Program-made: the position numbers and the translations under genes
Assembly: GCF_000227745.2 (NCBI RefSeq)
Contig: NC_018012.1
Coordinates: 4,444,501 to 4,508,500 of the forward strand
DNA: 64,000 nt
Source: Thiocystis violascens DSM 198
GTDB lineage: Bacteria; Pseudomonadota; Gammaproteobacteria; Chromatiales; Chromatiaceae
Direction: 5' to 3'
In this document: in pieces, positions 51,454 to 60,489 of the stretch
Layout: each line of letters starts with the position of its first letter
Numbering within the stretch: position 1 is the stretch's first letter
The notes under the pieces: model-generated
The model's database searches: none
Seen by the model: only the letters and a program-made list of their open reading frames with translations
What the model was told of the DNA's origin: nothing

Positions 51454-52884
51454 ATGACCTTCCGCTCGGACCTGGACATCGTCGCCACCGCACTGGATCA
51501 CCAGGTCGCCCGAGCGCGCGCCCGCGCCGTGCCCGTGCTGGCACAACGCCCTCTGGCGACCCTGATCGATGAACTGCGACTCGACCACTTCGCCCGCCAG
51601 GGCGGACTGGAGGGCGCGGCACTGCACGACTTCATGGGGCGTTATCTCAAGACCATCATCAATCTGCATCAGCCCGGCTACCTGGGGCATCAGGTCGCAG
51701 CCCCGCATCCAGGCGCCGCGCTCGGGGCGCTGATCGACGCCCTGACCAACAACCCCATGGCGATCTACGAGATGGGTCCGGGCGCTGCCGCCATCGAATA
51801 CTTCGTCATCAACTGGATGCTGGAAAAGGTCGGTTGGACCCCGGCGCCGCTGGATCTGGAACGGTTGGGCGCGGCCGGTTACGGCGGCGGTGTGCTGACC
51901 CATGGCGGATCGCTGGCGAACCTGACGGCCCTGATCGCGGCCCGCTCGAAGGTGCGGCCCGATGCCTGGCGCGAGGGCAACCGCGATGATCTCGCCCTGC
52001 TGGCGCCGGGCAACAATCACTACAGTATCGAGCGTGCGGTCGGCATCCTCGGATTGGGGACGCGGAACATCTACCAAGTCCCCACCGATGCGCGCGGCGT
52101 CATGGATCCCGACGCGCTTCCCCGGATACTCGCCCAAGTGCACGCGGATGGCCGAACCCCACTGGCGCTGGTCGCCAATGCCTGTAGCACCGCCGTCGGC
52201 GTCCATGATCGGCTGCGACCGCTCGGTGAGTTCTGTCGGACCGAAGGCATCTGGTTCCATGTCGACGGCGCCCATGGGGCATCCGCGCTCCTCTCGCCCG
52301 AGTATCGACACCTGCTGGATGGCGTCGAGCTGGCCGACTCGCTGACCTGGGACGCCCACAAGATGCTGCGCACCTCCGCCGTCTGCGCCGCCCTGCTGGT
52401 GCGCGATCACCGCGCCCTCGACAGCGCCTTCAGCCAAGAGGCGAGCTATCTCTTCCACGACAAGGAACAGCCCGGCTTCGACTTCCTCCCGCGCGCGGTC
52501 GAATGCACCAAGAGCGGGTTGGGGCTCAAGTTCTATCTGGTGCTCGCCGCCCTGGGTGAACGAGGGCTGGCCGATTATGTCGAGCGGCAGTATCGACTGA
52601 CCGCCGATGCCTATCGCCGGATGAGCGGCATCGAGGATCTGGATCTCCCCGTGGCCCCCGAATCGAACATCCTCTGCTTCCGGCTCCCCGGCACCGATGC
52701 GCGCCAACTGGAACTGCGCCGACAACTGCTCGTGGAGGGCGACTTCTATGTCACCTCGACCCAGTTCCAGGGCCAGCGCTATCTGCGCCTCGTCTTCATG
52801 AATCCGGAGACGACCCTGGACGATGTCGAGCGGCTGATCGCGCGCATCCGCCGATTCGTGCGCGAGACACACGGGGCGGGGTGA
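51454..52884 (+). CDS. Pyridoxal-phosphate-dependent decarboxylase, group II
   Basis: A 476-residue PLP enzyme of the glutamate/diaminobutyrate/aromatic amino acid decarboxylase family. The cofactor lysine is Lys303 in TWDAHKMLRTS; HVDGAHGAS (Asp271, His274) contacts the pyridine ring, and GGVLTHGGSLANLTALIAAR is the phosphate-side loop. The ATG at 51454 gives a normal family length; the frame stays open upstream to 51067 but that part covers repeats and low-complexity sequence. The substrate cannot be told from sequence; 2,4-diaminobutyrate, glutamate or aspartate are candidates. Stands alone after a 461-base gap. Confidence 0.88.
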   Translation: MTFRSDLDIVATALDHQVARARARAVPVLAQRPLATLIDELRLDHFARQGGLEGAALHDFMGRYLKTIINLHQPGYLGHQVAAPHPGAALGALIDALTNNPMAIYEMGPGAAAIEYFVINWMLEKVGWTPAPLDLERLGAAGYGGGVLTHGGSLANLTALIAARSKVRPDAWREGNRDDLALLAPGNNHYSIERAVGILGLGTRNIYQVPTDARGVMDPDALPRILAQVHADGRTPLALVANACSTAVGVHDRLRPLGEFCRTEGIWFHVDGAHGASALLSPEYRHLLDGVELADSLTWDAHKMLRTSAVCAALLVRDHRALDSAFSQEASYLFHDKEQPGFDFLPRAVECTKSGLGLKFYLVLAALGERGLADYVERQYRLTADAYRRMSGIEDLDLPVAPESNILCFRLPGTDARQLELRRQLLVEGDFYVTSTQFQGQRYLRLVFMNPETTLDDVERLIARIRRFVRETHGAG

Positions 52885-52967
52885 ATCGCCCATCACGCAG
52901 ATGAAACGCGGGGCGGCCTGGGGATGACCGGATTGGTCGCGTGGAGGACATGGTAGGATCGCCGGCC

Positions 52968-53546
52968 ATGCGCTCCGAAGAATTAGCCGCCCTGGCGGAC
53001 GATCTGACGCCGGTTGACCTCGGGCCGATCCACAATCGGGCGCGCGATGAAGTGATGCGCAAGGGGACGGAGACGGGCAAGGAACATGGCGTGGCGGTGC
53101 TGGCGGATGGGACCGCGGTGTCGTTCGGCGGGGAGTTTGAAAATCGGCTGGATGTGCCAGCTTTTGATGGCGTGCCAGGGTCAGTGACGATTCATCACAA
53201 CCACCCGAGCGGCGACAGTCTCAGCCGCGCGGATCTCAGGCTACTCCTTGAGCGAGGCGAGATCGGACGTGTCGACGCGCACGGGCACCAAGGCGGATGG
53301 TCGAGCTGTGAGCGCGTGGGTGGCCCGCAGTCTGAAATGGCGTCACTGACCACAATCTATGATGTCGCCTCCCGCGCGAATCGGTTGACAGATGAGGCGC
53401 AACGACGCGGAAAGATTCCAGCGGACGCCACGAAAGCAGGCTTGTGGCAAGTCGTGATGGCGCTCATTTTGGAAAGTGAAGGTGTGATTCGCTATGCTCT
53501 CAATAGCGAGTCAATCAAAAATCTTGGAAGGGCGATCCTCAAATAG
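52968..53546 (+). CDS. Unknown protein with JAMM/RadC-like HxHPSG motif
   Basis: A 192-residue soluble protein. Its central part reads SVTIHHNHPSGDSLSRADLRLLL (His77, His79, Ser86, Asp89), resembling the metal-binding HxHPSG...S-x-x-D signature of RadC and JAMM/MPN domains, but with the Ser one residue closer than the classic spacing. Flanking sequence (TGKEHGVAVLADGTAVSFGGE before, and a helical C-terminus) fits the HNHP-containing domains found in phage head-associated and polymorphic-toxin proteins. The ATG at 52968 has TAGGA about 9 bases ahead. A 62-residue gene follows 11 bases later, suggesting a two-gene module. Confidence 0.7.
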   Translation: MRSEELAALADDLTPVDLGPIHNRARDEVMRKGTETGKEHGVAVLADGTAVSFGGEFENRLDVPAFDGVPGSVTIHHNHPSGDSLSRADLRLLLERGEIGRVDAHGHQGGWSSCERVGGPQSEMASLTTIYDVASRANRLTDEAQRRGKIPADATKAGLWQVVMALILESEGVIRYALNSESIKNLGRAILK

Positions 53547-53557
53547 GGCAATTGTCG

Positions 53558-53746
53558 ATGACATACGTTTACGAAGAGCCGTCGAGCCTATCGGTGTCAG
53601 ATTGGGAGGTATTCCGAGACCGGATGATCAAGGAGGTCGCGCGCTATCCGGATCGAGAAGACGCGGCGGAAGCCCTGCGGTTTGCCGAATTCATGCTGAA
53701 CGACATCAAGCAGAACCGGGCGCGTCGACTTAGCGAAGCCGCCTGA
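53558..53746 (+). CDS. Small protein paired with the JAMM-like gene
   Basis: A 62-residue acidic, probably all-helical protein: MTYVYEEPSSLSVSDWEVFR then MIKEVARYPDREDAAEALRF and a basic tail KQNRARRLSEAA. An AGGGCA sequence lies about 10 bases before the ATG at 53558. No family recognised. The close spacing to the preceding gene suggests they act together, for example as effector and immunity or antitoxin protein, but this is inference from arrangement only. Confidence 0.6.
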   Translation: MTYVYEEPSSLSVSDWEVFRDRMIKEVARYPDREDAAEALRFAEFMLNDIKQNRARRLSEAA

Positions 53747-53854
53747 TCGCCGATGTCGTCGGTCTTGAGCGGCCGCACGTAATCCCCGTAGTAGACGATG
53801 ATCTCCAGCAGCGGATTCCAGGGATTGCCCTCGGTGCGCTCACGCTCGACCGAC

Positions 53855-53878
53855 CCTTTGCGCCTTTGCGGTTCCAAT
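53855..53878. repeat. TTTGCGGTTC-type dispersed repeat
   Basis: CCTTTGCGCCTTTGCGGTTC with CCAA following, nearly the same as the right arm of the inverted repeat at 22662-22684. It sits just downstream of the SH3 protein gene, which is read on the minus strand. Confidence 0.65.
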
Positions 53879-53892
53879 TGCCGAAATTAGGC

Positions 53893-54291
53893 TCATGGAC
53901 AGCCCCCCTCGGCGAGAAACTGGCCGGCCACCCAGCCGGTCACGCCCCGATACTCCACCTTGCACCAACGTGGGTTCTGGCGCTCGCGCTCGGCGCGTTG
54001 CTCCGGGTTGAGCGTCGAGAATTCCTTGAAGGTCAGACCACCACGACAGCCGAGATTGCGCAGGCAACTGGCATTCGGCGGGATCTCGCCGACCTTCCGG
54101 CCCGTCGCGGTCGGTTCGGCGCGGAGGTTCAGGACGTCACCCTCGGCTACCTTGACCACCCGGAAGTGATCCGGCCCATCGGCCTCGGCCATCAGAGCGG
54201 CCGAGAAGAATGCCGCCGACAGGAGCAGGCCCAGAATCGTGACGGATCTCTGGCGACGCCCGAGGCGCGAAGATGGGTGATGCCTTTGCAT
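53893..54291 (-). CDS. Secreted SH3-like domain protein
   Basis: A 132-residue exported protein. The basic N-terminus MQRHHPSSRLGRRQRS precedes a hydrophobic core VTILGLLLSAAFFSAALM and a probable cleavage site at MAEA. The mature part is a bacterial SH3 domain: VVKVAEGDVLNLRAEPTATGRKVGEIPPNAS, then WCKVEYRGVTGWVAGQFLAEGG. Cysteines in CLRNLGC and the C-terminus may form disulfides. Such domains bind cell-wall or protein ligands in the periplasm. Longer starts at 54333 or 54357 would add residues before the signal peptide. Confidence 0.82.
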   Translation of the reverse strand: MQRHHPSSRLGRRQRSVTILGLLLSAAFFSAALMAEADGPDHFRVVKVAEGDVLNLRAEPTATGRKVGEIPPNASCLRNLGCRGGLTFKEFSTLNPEQRAERERQNPRWCKVEYRGVTGWVAGQFLAEGGCP

Positions 54292-54394
54292 GATCTTGAT
54301 GTCTCCAGGTGTGAGGAACAGGCACTTGTTCATTTCGTCCGCTCGATAGCCTACCATCCACGGACCTCATGAGCATTCAGGGAACTGAGGATCC

Positions 54395-55372
54395 ATGCGC
54401 GACCAACCCGATCACGCGCTTCAGGCCCGCCTCGACCAGGCATTGCAGGCCCTCCCGCCCGCGACGATCCGCCTGCAACCCGTCGCGGCGGAGAACGCCG
54501 ACGACTGCCGTCTGTGGCGGGCTTGTGAACTCTGCATCTACCTGGACTATCGCAGCGAGACCCCGCCCGACCCGCGCGACCTGTCCGACGCCGACATCCT
54601 CGACTGGAGTCGTCGCGGACTCGCCGCCGACGAGTCGCTGGGCGATCCCGCCGATATGCCATGGTATCGCCCCTATTGGCTCCAGGCGAGCGGGCGCCGC
54701 ATCGGCATCCTGGCGCTTGCGCTCCAGGCGTCGGATTGGGATCGGACGGCGCTGGGGATCGCCAGCCTTTACCTCCTGCCGGGCGAGCGGCGCCAGGGCC
54801 ACGCGACCCGCCTCTTCGCCAATCTCGACCGGATCGCACGGGATCTGGGCCTGCTCGGTCTGCAATTAGACGTCGATTGGGTCTGGCAGCCCGCGGTGCG
54901 CTGCTATCTGCGCAACGGCTTCTCCGTGCGCCATTGGAAGCGCGACCTGCGGCTCGAACGCCGGTGCGCGGAGCCTGGCTACGAGGTGCGTTTCGCGGCG
55001 GACCGCGCGGAGTATCGTCGAGAGGGGGACGCGGCTCCCATCATCCTGGCCCGCCATGGTGGCGATTGGCTGGAATGGCAAACCCATCCGCAGCCAGACG
55101 TCGATCTGCTCCACCCCTCCGCGACCCTGGCGCTCTGGCTGGCGGTCGCCGGTTGGCCCCTGATCCGCGGTCCCGAGACTTGGGCCGAGCGCTCACGCTG
55201 GTGCGATGTCGGGATGCCCGAGGGACTGGCACAGCGGATCACCGTGCTCGAAGCCTACACCCGCCACTGCGGATTCCCCGTGCGCGCCCCGCGCATCCCA
55301 GGGCTGGTCTATCCGAATTGGGACAGCTTTCAGGTTCAAGACCCAACTCCGGCGGCCCGGTCCCAGACGTGA
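54395..55372 (+). CDS. GNAT-family N-acetyltransferase
   Basis: A 325-residue protein with a GNAT acetyltransferase domain in the middle: IASLYLLPGERRQGHATRLF at about 127-146 contains the acetyl-CoA loop (R-x-x-G-x-A type), followed by LQLDVDWVWQPAVRCYLRNGF, the typical end of the fold. About 120 residues before and 140 after are not standard GNAT and may determine the substrate, which I cannot name. Divergent from the SH3 gene with about 100 bases between. The ATG at 54395 lacks a strong ribosome site. Confidence 0.78.
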   Translation: MRDQPDHALQARLDQALQALPPATIRLQPVAAENADDCRLWRACELCIYLDYRSETPPDPRDLSDADILDWSRRGLAADESLGDPADMPWYRPYWLQASGRRIGILALALQASDWDRTALGIASLYLLPGERRQGHATRLFANLDRIARDLGLLGLQLDVDWVWQPAVRCYLRNGFSVRHWKRDLRLERRCAEPGYEVRFAADRAEYRREGDAAPIILARHGGDWLEWQTHPQPDVDLLHPSATLALWLAVAGWPLIRGPETWAERSRWCDVGMPEGLAQRITVLEAYTRHCGFPVRAPRIPGLVYPNWDSFQVQDPTPAARSQT

Positions 55373-55892
55373 CGCTGGAGCCTCGGTCCCTGCTCTCACA
55401 CTGGAGAGACTGTGCAAGTCTTCGCCCTAATTTCCCATCCGTGTTCGATCACTGGGGTGCGCTTGCGAACCCAGCATTTAAGGTGGTTTACGGGAATGAC
55501 TTTACCGGTTTCCGTTCGTCCTGAGCTTGTCGAAGGGCGGGCGGAAATCGCGCTCCGAGGCAGACATTGCATCCGTTCATGGTTCGACCCTTCGACGGGC
55601 TCAGGACTCACCACGAACGGATGCAATGTCACCACGAAAGTGGGTATGCGCTTTTCCGGAAATCGCCTAAGCGGCTTAGGGAGCGGCGGATGCTGGGCTT
55701 CGTCCCTTGTAAGATGAGTTTACCCGCACCAGACCGTTATCCCCCCAGCCGACGAGGAAGACTTGCCCAGTCTCTGGAGCCTGGGAGCCAAGATCAAGCG
55801 GCATGCGCTATAGTGCCGTCATCCAGCCTGAATGCCTTGCGCGACGCCCGACCCGACGGGGATCGAGCGCGCATGGCGACCCCGAGGAACGC
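55373..55892. other. Gap between the GNAT gene and the type III R-M operon
   Basis: A gap of 520 bases without a convincing gene. Its central part is the dispersed repeat listed at 55510-55668. The last 220 bases should hold the mod promoter; a frame open from 55803 in phase with mod is probably leader. Confidence 0.5.
55510..55668 (+). repeat. Left direct repeat flanking the type III R-M genes
   Basis: Starts TTCCGTTCGTCCTGAGCTTG and contains CGCTCCGAGGCAGACATTGC, ATCCGTTCATGGTTCGAC, CACCACGAACGGATGCAATG and TTTTCCGGAAATCGCCT. The same ordered blocks occur at 60165-60386 in the same orientation, with small insertions there. Inside, ATCCGTTC...GAACGGAT forms an inverted repeat. Blocks such as CTTCGACGGGCTCAGG are typical dispersed intergenic repeats. 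Confidence 0.85.
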
Positions 55893-57539
55893 ATGGCCGA
55901 CCCCTACGACGAGTACACCAAGGACGAGTTGATTCGTCTGCTGCGCGAGCGCGACCGCAAGCCGAGATTCGGTCTGCTGTGGGAACGCAACGAGATCGAG
56001 CACGAGCGCGCGATCAACGACGATTTCGTGGCGCTCGACTTGGACGCCGAACTGTCGCATGGCATGGCACCCTTCCGCGATCTCGTCATCGAGGGCGACA
56101 ACTTCGACGCCCTGCGCCTGCTGCGCATGACCCACGCCGGTAAGGTCAAGTGCATCTATATCGATCCACCCTATAACACCGGCAACCGCGATTTCATATA
56201 CAACGATCGCTTCGTCGACCGCGAGGACAGCTATCGGCATTCCAAATGGCTGGAGTTCATGTATCGGCGGCTGCGGCTGGCGCGGGAACTCTTGGCCGAG
56301 GATGGGGTGATTTTCGTCTCGATCGACGATAACGAAATGCTGCATTTGGGCATGCTGATGGACCAGCTCTTTGGCGAAAGCAATCGGGTGGCGGTCTGTA
56401 TCTGGCAGAAAGCCTATGCCCCCAAAAACAGCGCCTTGCATTTCTCGGACGATCACGAATATCTGCTGGTCTATGCGGCCAATCGGGATCTCTGGCGTCC
56501 GAATCCGATGCCACGCACCGCCGCACAGGACAAGGCTTACAAGAATCTCGATAACGACCCACGTGGTCTCTGGAAATCTTCTGACCTCTCGGCGCGCAAT
56601 CCCTATAGTCTCGGCATCTACCCCATCACCTGCCCGTCGGGGCGAGTGATCGACGGCCCGCCTTCGGGTAATTATTGGCGCGTTTCCGAACGAAAACTCA
56701 AGGAATTGGACGCCGACAACCGCATCTGGTGGGGCAAGGATGGCAATAATGTCCCCGCGATCAAACGATTCCTCTCCGATGTGAAGCAGGGTGTCGTGCC
56801 ACAGACCCTATGGAAATATGAGGAGGTCGGTCACACACAGGACGCCAAGAAGGAACTGCTGGACGTGTTGCAATTCGAGGATTCCGCCTCGGTCTTCTCG
56901 ACGCCCAAACCCCTCCGCCTGATCGAGCGCATCCTACGCATCGCTACCAATCCCGGCGATTTGGTGCTGGATTTCTTCGCGGGATCGGGGACGACGGCCC
57001 AAGCCGTGCTCAAGCTCAACGCCGAGGATAACGGCGACCGGCGCTTCATCCTGGTGTCCAGCACCGAGGCCACGGCGGACGCGCCGGACAAGAATCTGTG
57101 CCGCGATGTCTGCGCCGAGCGGGTGCGGCGGGTGATGCGCGGCTATCGCAACCGCAAGGACGAGGAGGTGCCCGCTCTGGGCGGCGCCTTCGGCTATCTG
57201 CGTACCCGGCGCCTCGCCGCCAGCGCCCTGCTGACGATCGACCATGCGCCGGTCTGGAACGCGCTGCAATTGCTGCATCTCGGACACCTGACGCCCTATC
57301 GGCCGGATGAGCCGCTGCAAGTCGCCGAGGGCGACGCGGGCCTGCTGCTGTATCTGCCGAAGGTCTCGGAGACGGCCATCGCCGCCCTGCGCCAGTGTCT
57401 GGAGGCGGCGCCGCGTCTGGCGACGGTCTATTCCTGGCAGGCCGCCCTGCTGCGCCAGCGCATCGCGGACGAGCGGGCGACCTTCGAGCAGATCCCGCAG
57501 TGTCTGGCCACTCGGTTCGGTCTGGCGGGCACGGCATGA
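55893..57539 (+). CDS. mod: Type III restriction-modification DNA methyltransferase (Mod)
   Basis: A 548-residue adenine-N6 methyltransferase of the beta class, in which the catalytic motif comes before the SAM motif. DPPYNTGN begins at Asp91 and DFFAGSGTTAQAV at Asp360. The stretch between (about 100-350) holds the target-recognition region, starting with HSKWLEFMYRRLRLARELL and DGVIFVSIDDNE. The ATG at 55893 is chosen because an acidic Mod-like N-terminus (DPYDEYTKDELIRLLRERD) starts here and a GAGGA site lies 6 bases upstream. It overlaps res by ATGA. The recognised sequence cannot be predicted. Confidence 0.92.
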   Translation: MADPYDEYTKDELIRLLRERDRKPRFGLLWERNEIEHERAINDDFVALDLDAELSHGMAPFRDLVIEGDNFDALRLLRMTHAGKVKCIYIDPPYNTGNRDFIYNDRFVDREDSYRHSKWLEFMYRRLRLARELLAEDGVIFVSIDDNEMLHLGMLMDQLFGESNRVAVCIWQKAYAPKNSALHFSDDHEYLLVYAANRDLWRPNPMPRTAAQDKAYKNLDNDPRGLWKSSDLSARNPYSLGIYPITCPSGRVIDGPPSGNYWRVSERKLKELDADNRIWWGKDGNNVPAIKRFLSDVKQGVVPQTLWKYEEVGHTQDAKKELLDVLQFEDSASVFSTPKPLRLIERILRIATNPGDLVLDFFAGSGTTAQAVLKLNAEDNGDRRFILVSSTEATADAPDKNLCRDVCAERVRRVMRGYRNRKDEEVPALGGAFGYLRTRRLAASALLTIDHAPVWNALQLLHLGHLTPYRPDEPLQVAEGDAGLLLYLPKVSETAIAALRQCLEAAPRLATVYSWQAALLRQRIADERATFEQIPQCLATRFGLAGTA

Positions 57540-60040
57540 GCGCGGCGGTTCTGAAAGGCTATCAGCGGGAGGCGGTCGAGCATGCGCTGGACATCTTTCG
57601 TCATGCCGAATCCCTGTTGCAAGACGCGCCCGATGCCGACAGCCGGCGCGCCATCATCGCCCATCACGGTTGTCTGCTGCTGGAGGCCCCGACCGGCGCC
57701 GGCAAGACCCTGATGGCCGGCGCCATCGCCGAGGGGTTCGCGCGCGCCGATCATCCGCGTCACGCGCGCGTCGTCTGGTTCTGGTTCACCCCCTTCGCGA
57801 ATCTTGTGGAGCAGACCAGGGGCGCGCTGAAACGCGACTTCTCCGGCCTGCGTCTGCGCGATCTGACCCGCGACCGGATTGCTCATGACTGTGCCAGCGG
57901 CGATGTCTTCATCGCGACCTGGTCGGCGGTCGCGGCCAGGAATGCCGAGACACGCAAGCTGCGCCAAAGCGGGGATCTGTCGTTGTCGCTCGATGTCTTC
58001 ATCCCCCTGCTGCGCGAGGCTGGCCTGCGCATCGGCGCGGTGATCGACGAGGCGCACCATACCCTGTTCGCGAAGGCGCCGACCGAAGCCCTGCGCTTTT
58101 ATCGGGAGGTGCTGCAACCCGACTTCACCCTGCTGATTACCGCGACCCCCGACGATGCCGATGTGAAAAAGTTCTGCCGGGAGGTCGGGATCGAGTATCT
58201 GAGTCGGAATCTGGTGGCGCGCCATGAGGCGGTGGAGGCCGGTCTCATCAAGCAGGGGATTCGCTCGATCGCCTATCTCGCCCCGGAGGATCAGAAGACC
58301 CTCGCCGATCTGCCCGCGACGGCCCTGGCCGAAGGCTGGCAGACACACCAGGCCATCAAGCGGCAATTGACCGAATTGGGCGTGCCTCTGACGCCGCTGA
58401 TGTTGGTGCAGGTCGGTAACAGCGGCAAGGCCGGAACCAACGCCATCGAGGAGGCCAAGACGACGCTCCTGCGTCTGGGCGTGCCCGAGGAGGCGATCGC
58501 CTGGTATACCGCCGACGATCCCAATGACGATCTCCAGGCGGCGGCCGTGGATGAGCGCAAGGAGGTGTTGCTGTTCAAGGTGGCGGTCGCCCTGGGCTTC
58601 GACGCGCCGCGCGCCTCCACGCTGGTCTCGCTGCGCGGGGCCAAAGATGTCGGTTTCGGGTTGCAAGTGGTCGGGCGAATTTTGCGGGTGCATCGCCGTC
58701 TGCAAGCCTTTGCGCTGGCTGGCACGCTGCCCGAAGCGCTACGTTTCGGCTATGCCTTTCTCGCCGATGCCGAGAGTCAGACCGGTCTGTTGAGCGCCGC
58801 CGAAAAGATCAACGCCATCAAGACCGAACTGGCCAATGTCTGCCCCTATACGGCACTGGTGCGTGTGGCGGGCACGCCAGAAGTGCAGGTGATCCGCAAT
58901 GGGCAACTGTCGCTGTTGCCCCGGCCGCTCGATCCGCCCGCTTGGCGCGAACTGGACGCACTGGAGCCGGAATCGCCGCTGGCGTCGCTGTCGGCCTGGA
59001 CGCAAACGGAGTTGCTGGGGCTTGGACGTACCGATCAGATGCCTCCTGCCATTGCGGACGATCCGAACGGCCAGAGCTTCCGGCCCGTCATCCCCACGTT
59101 TCCTGACGATGCCGCCCATTCATTGCGCGAGGGAATGCCGAGCGGTTTCATGACCGAGCAACTGCCGTTGAGCACGGATGCCTTGATCGACTGCGTGGGT
59201 GCCCTGCTCGATCTGAGCCCCGAGGTGTTGAGCGCGGGGCTGCGCAAGCGTGTCAAGATCACGCGGCGGACGATCGAGATTTTCGCCGCCAATGATGAGC
59301 ACATCGACCAGATCCAGGGCCGACTCTCCGATGACGAACTGGCGCGCCGTGGGCAAAGAGTTCTGCTCGACGCGCAAGAGGCGCTCGATCCGCGCGATGT
59401 GCGCGACGCCTTGATGAAACGACTGCGCCGCGAATACAACGAGCATCAGGGGTTGGATCTGGCCGAATCGGAGATCGAACGCGCCTTTTATGTGATTTTG
59501 GCGGCCTATCCGAAGCTGCTCACCCAGGCGCTGCGCGCCTGCGCCGCCCGGCACAAAGAAGCGGTCGAGGCGCACCCGCTGCCGCTTTGTATCGAGACTC
59601 CGCCCGCCACTCCGCACTCGCGTCTGAACCTGTACGGCGTCCTGCCGTCGGATCTCAATACGCCTGAGCGCGCCTTCGTTGAGTTGCTGGACGCCGACAC
59701 GTCCGGCACGGTGCGCTGGTGGCATCGCAACCCGCCGCGCAAGCCTTGGTCGGTAGGTCTGGTCATGCCCAGCGGTTATCGTTTCTTTCCCGATTTCATC
59801 GTCGGCGTGAGCGAGCGAACTGGCGGCGAGCGGGTCCGTTTGCTGGAAACCAAGGGCGGTCACATTCTGGACAGCGACGAGACGCTGGAGAAACTCCAGG
59901 CCGAGCACCAGGTCTACGGTCGTCCGATCATGCTCAAGCGCAAGGACGACGGGAATTTCTGGGTGATCGAATATTCGCAACAGCGGGATAAAGCGGAGGA
60001 AGAGCGGATTTTTCGATTGGAATATCTGGGGCAATACTGA
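57536..60040 (+). CDS. res: Type III restriction endonuclease subunit (Res)
   Basis: An 834-residue helicase-nuclease that cuts unmethylated DNA together with Mod. Helicase motifs: Walker A APTGAGKTLMAG near 52, DEAH at 171-174 (VIDEAHHTLF), TATPDD (motif III-like) and QVVGRILRVHRRLQ (motif VI). The C-terminal endonuclease keeps a PD-(D/E)xK pattern: FFPDFIVGV with Asp753 and LLETKGGH with Glu771 and Lys773. All catalytic motifs are intact and the gene is coupled to mod, so the system appears functional. It sits between homologous direct repeats. Confidence 0.92.
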   Translation: MSAAVLKGYQREAVEHALDIFRHAESLLQDAPDADSRRAIIAHHGCLLLEAPTGAGKTLMAGAIAEGFARADHPRHARVVWFWFTPFANLVEQTRGALKRDFSGLRLRDLTRDRIAHDCASGDVFIATWSAVAARNAETRKLRQSGDLSLSLDVFIPLLREAGLRIGAVIDEAHHTLFAKAPTEALRFYREVLQPDFTLLITATPDDADVKKFCREVGIEYLSRNLVARHEAVEAGLIKQGIRSIAYLAPEDQKTLADLPATALAEGWQTHQAIKRQLTELGVPLTPLMLVQVGNSGKAGTNAIEEAKTTLLRLGVPEEAIAWYTADDPNDDLQAAAVDERKEVLLFKVAVALGFDAPRASTLVSLRGAKDVGFGLQVVGRILRVHRRLQAFALAGTLPEALRFGYAFLADAESQTGLLSAAEKINAIKTELANVCPYTALVRVAGTPEVQVIRNGQLSLLPRPLDPPAWRELDALEPESPLASLSAWTQTELLGLGRTDQMPPAIADDPNGQSFRPVIPTFPDDAAHSLREGMPSGFMTEQLPLSTDALIDCVGALLDLSPEVLSAGLRKRVKITRRTIEIFAANDEHIDQIQGRLSDDELARRGQRVLLDAQEALDPRDVRDALMKRLRREYNEHQGLDLAESEIERAFYVILAAYPKLLTQALRACAARHKEAVEAHPLPLCIETPPATPHSRLNLYGVLPSDLNTPERAFVELLDADTSGTVRWWHRNPPRKPWSVGLVMPSGYRFFPDFIVGVSERTGGERVRLLETKGGHILDSDETLEKLQAEHQVYGRPIMLKRKDDGNFWVIEYSQQRDKAEEERIFRLEYLGQY

Positions 60041-60164
60041 CCGCGCCGTTTCTTGTTCCCAGGTTCCGTGTCACTGCCATCAATTAAGCCGATCATGTTT
60101 CGACCCTTCGACGGGCTCAGGGCTCACCACGAACGGCTTAGGCGATTTCCGGGAAAGTCTGTAC

Positions 60165-60386
60165 CGATTTTCCGTTCGCCCTGAGCCCTGAGCCCTTCGG
60201 CTTCGCTCAGGACAGGCTTGCCGAAGGGTCGAAGGGTGAACGGAAAATCGCGCTCCGAGGCCGACATTGAATCCGTTCATGGTTCGACAGGGCTCTCCTG
60301 AGCGAAGCCGAAGGGCTCACCACGAACGGATTTAATGTCACCACGAACGGATGACACCTGGGTATGATCTTTTCCGGAAATCGCCT
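60165..60386 (+). repeat. Right direct repeat flanking the type III R-M genes
   Basis: Same orientation and block order as 55510-55668 (TTTTCCGTTCG, CGCTCCGAGGCCGACATTGA, ATCCGTTCATGGTTCGAC, CACCACGAACGGATTTAATG, TTTTCCGGAAATCGCCT), with extra CTGAGCGAAGCCGAAGGG-type inserts that make it about 60 bases longer. A further partial unit lies just before it at about 60090-60150. Together these fill the 60041-60408 gap, which has no gene. Confidence 0.85.
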
Positions 60387-60408
60387 TAATGGCAGTAGCG
60401 CTGGAGAG

Positions 60409-60489
60409 CTAGATTGGGACATCCGCTTCGTCCGGCACCGACTGGAAAAACCATTTGATGGCGACGCTGGCATCCACCACGTAGCGCAT
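60409..60489 (-). pseudogene. Truncated PIN-domain toxin (VapC) remnant
   Basis: The antitoxin stop overlaps an ATG (TGATG) that opens MRYVVDASVAIKWFFQSVPD followed by EADVPI and a TAG stop, 26 residues in all. This is the start of a PIN ribonuclease: the first catalytic aspartate lies in VVDASVAIKWF. The other 110 or so residues and the remaining acidic ligands are missing, and the sequence runs into the dispersed repeat. The toxin is inactive. Confidence 0.85.

Noticed and set aside
53644-53877. Minus-strand frame with NPWNPLLEIIVYYGDYVRPL
   Set aside because: The middle looks protein-like, but the frame is partly antisense to the 62-residue gene, begins inside a dispersed repeat and has no recognised family; could be a relic, too weak to list.
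55412-55717. Plus-strand frame of 101 codons containing RPELVEG and FDPSTGSG
   Set aside because: It is the translation of the dispersed repeat; the same peptides recur wherever that repeat is read.
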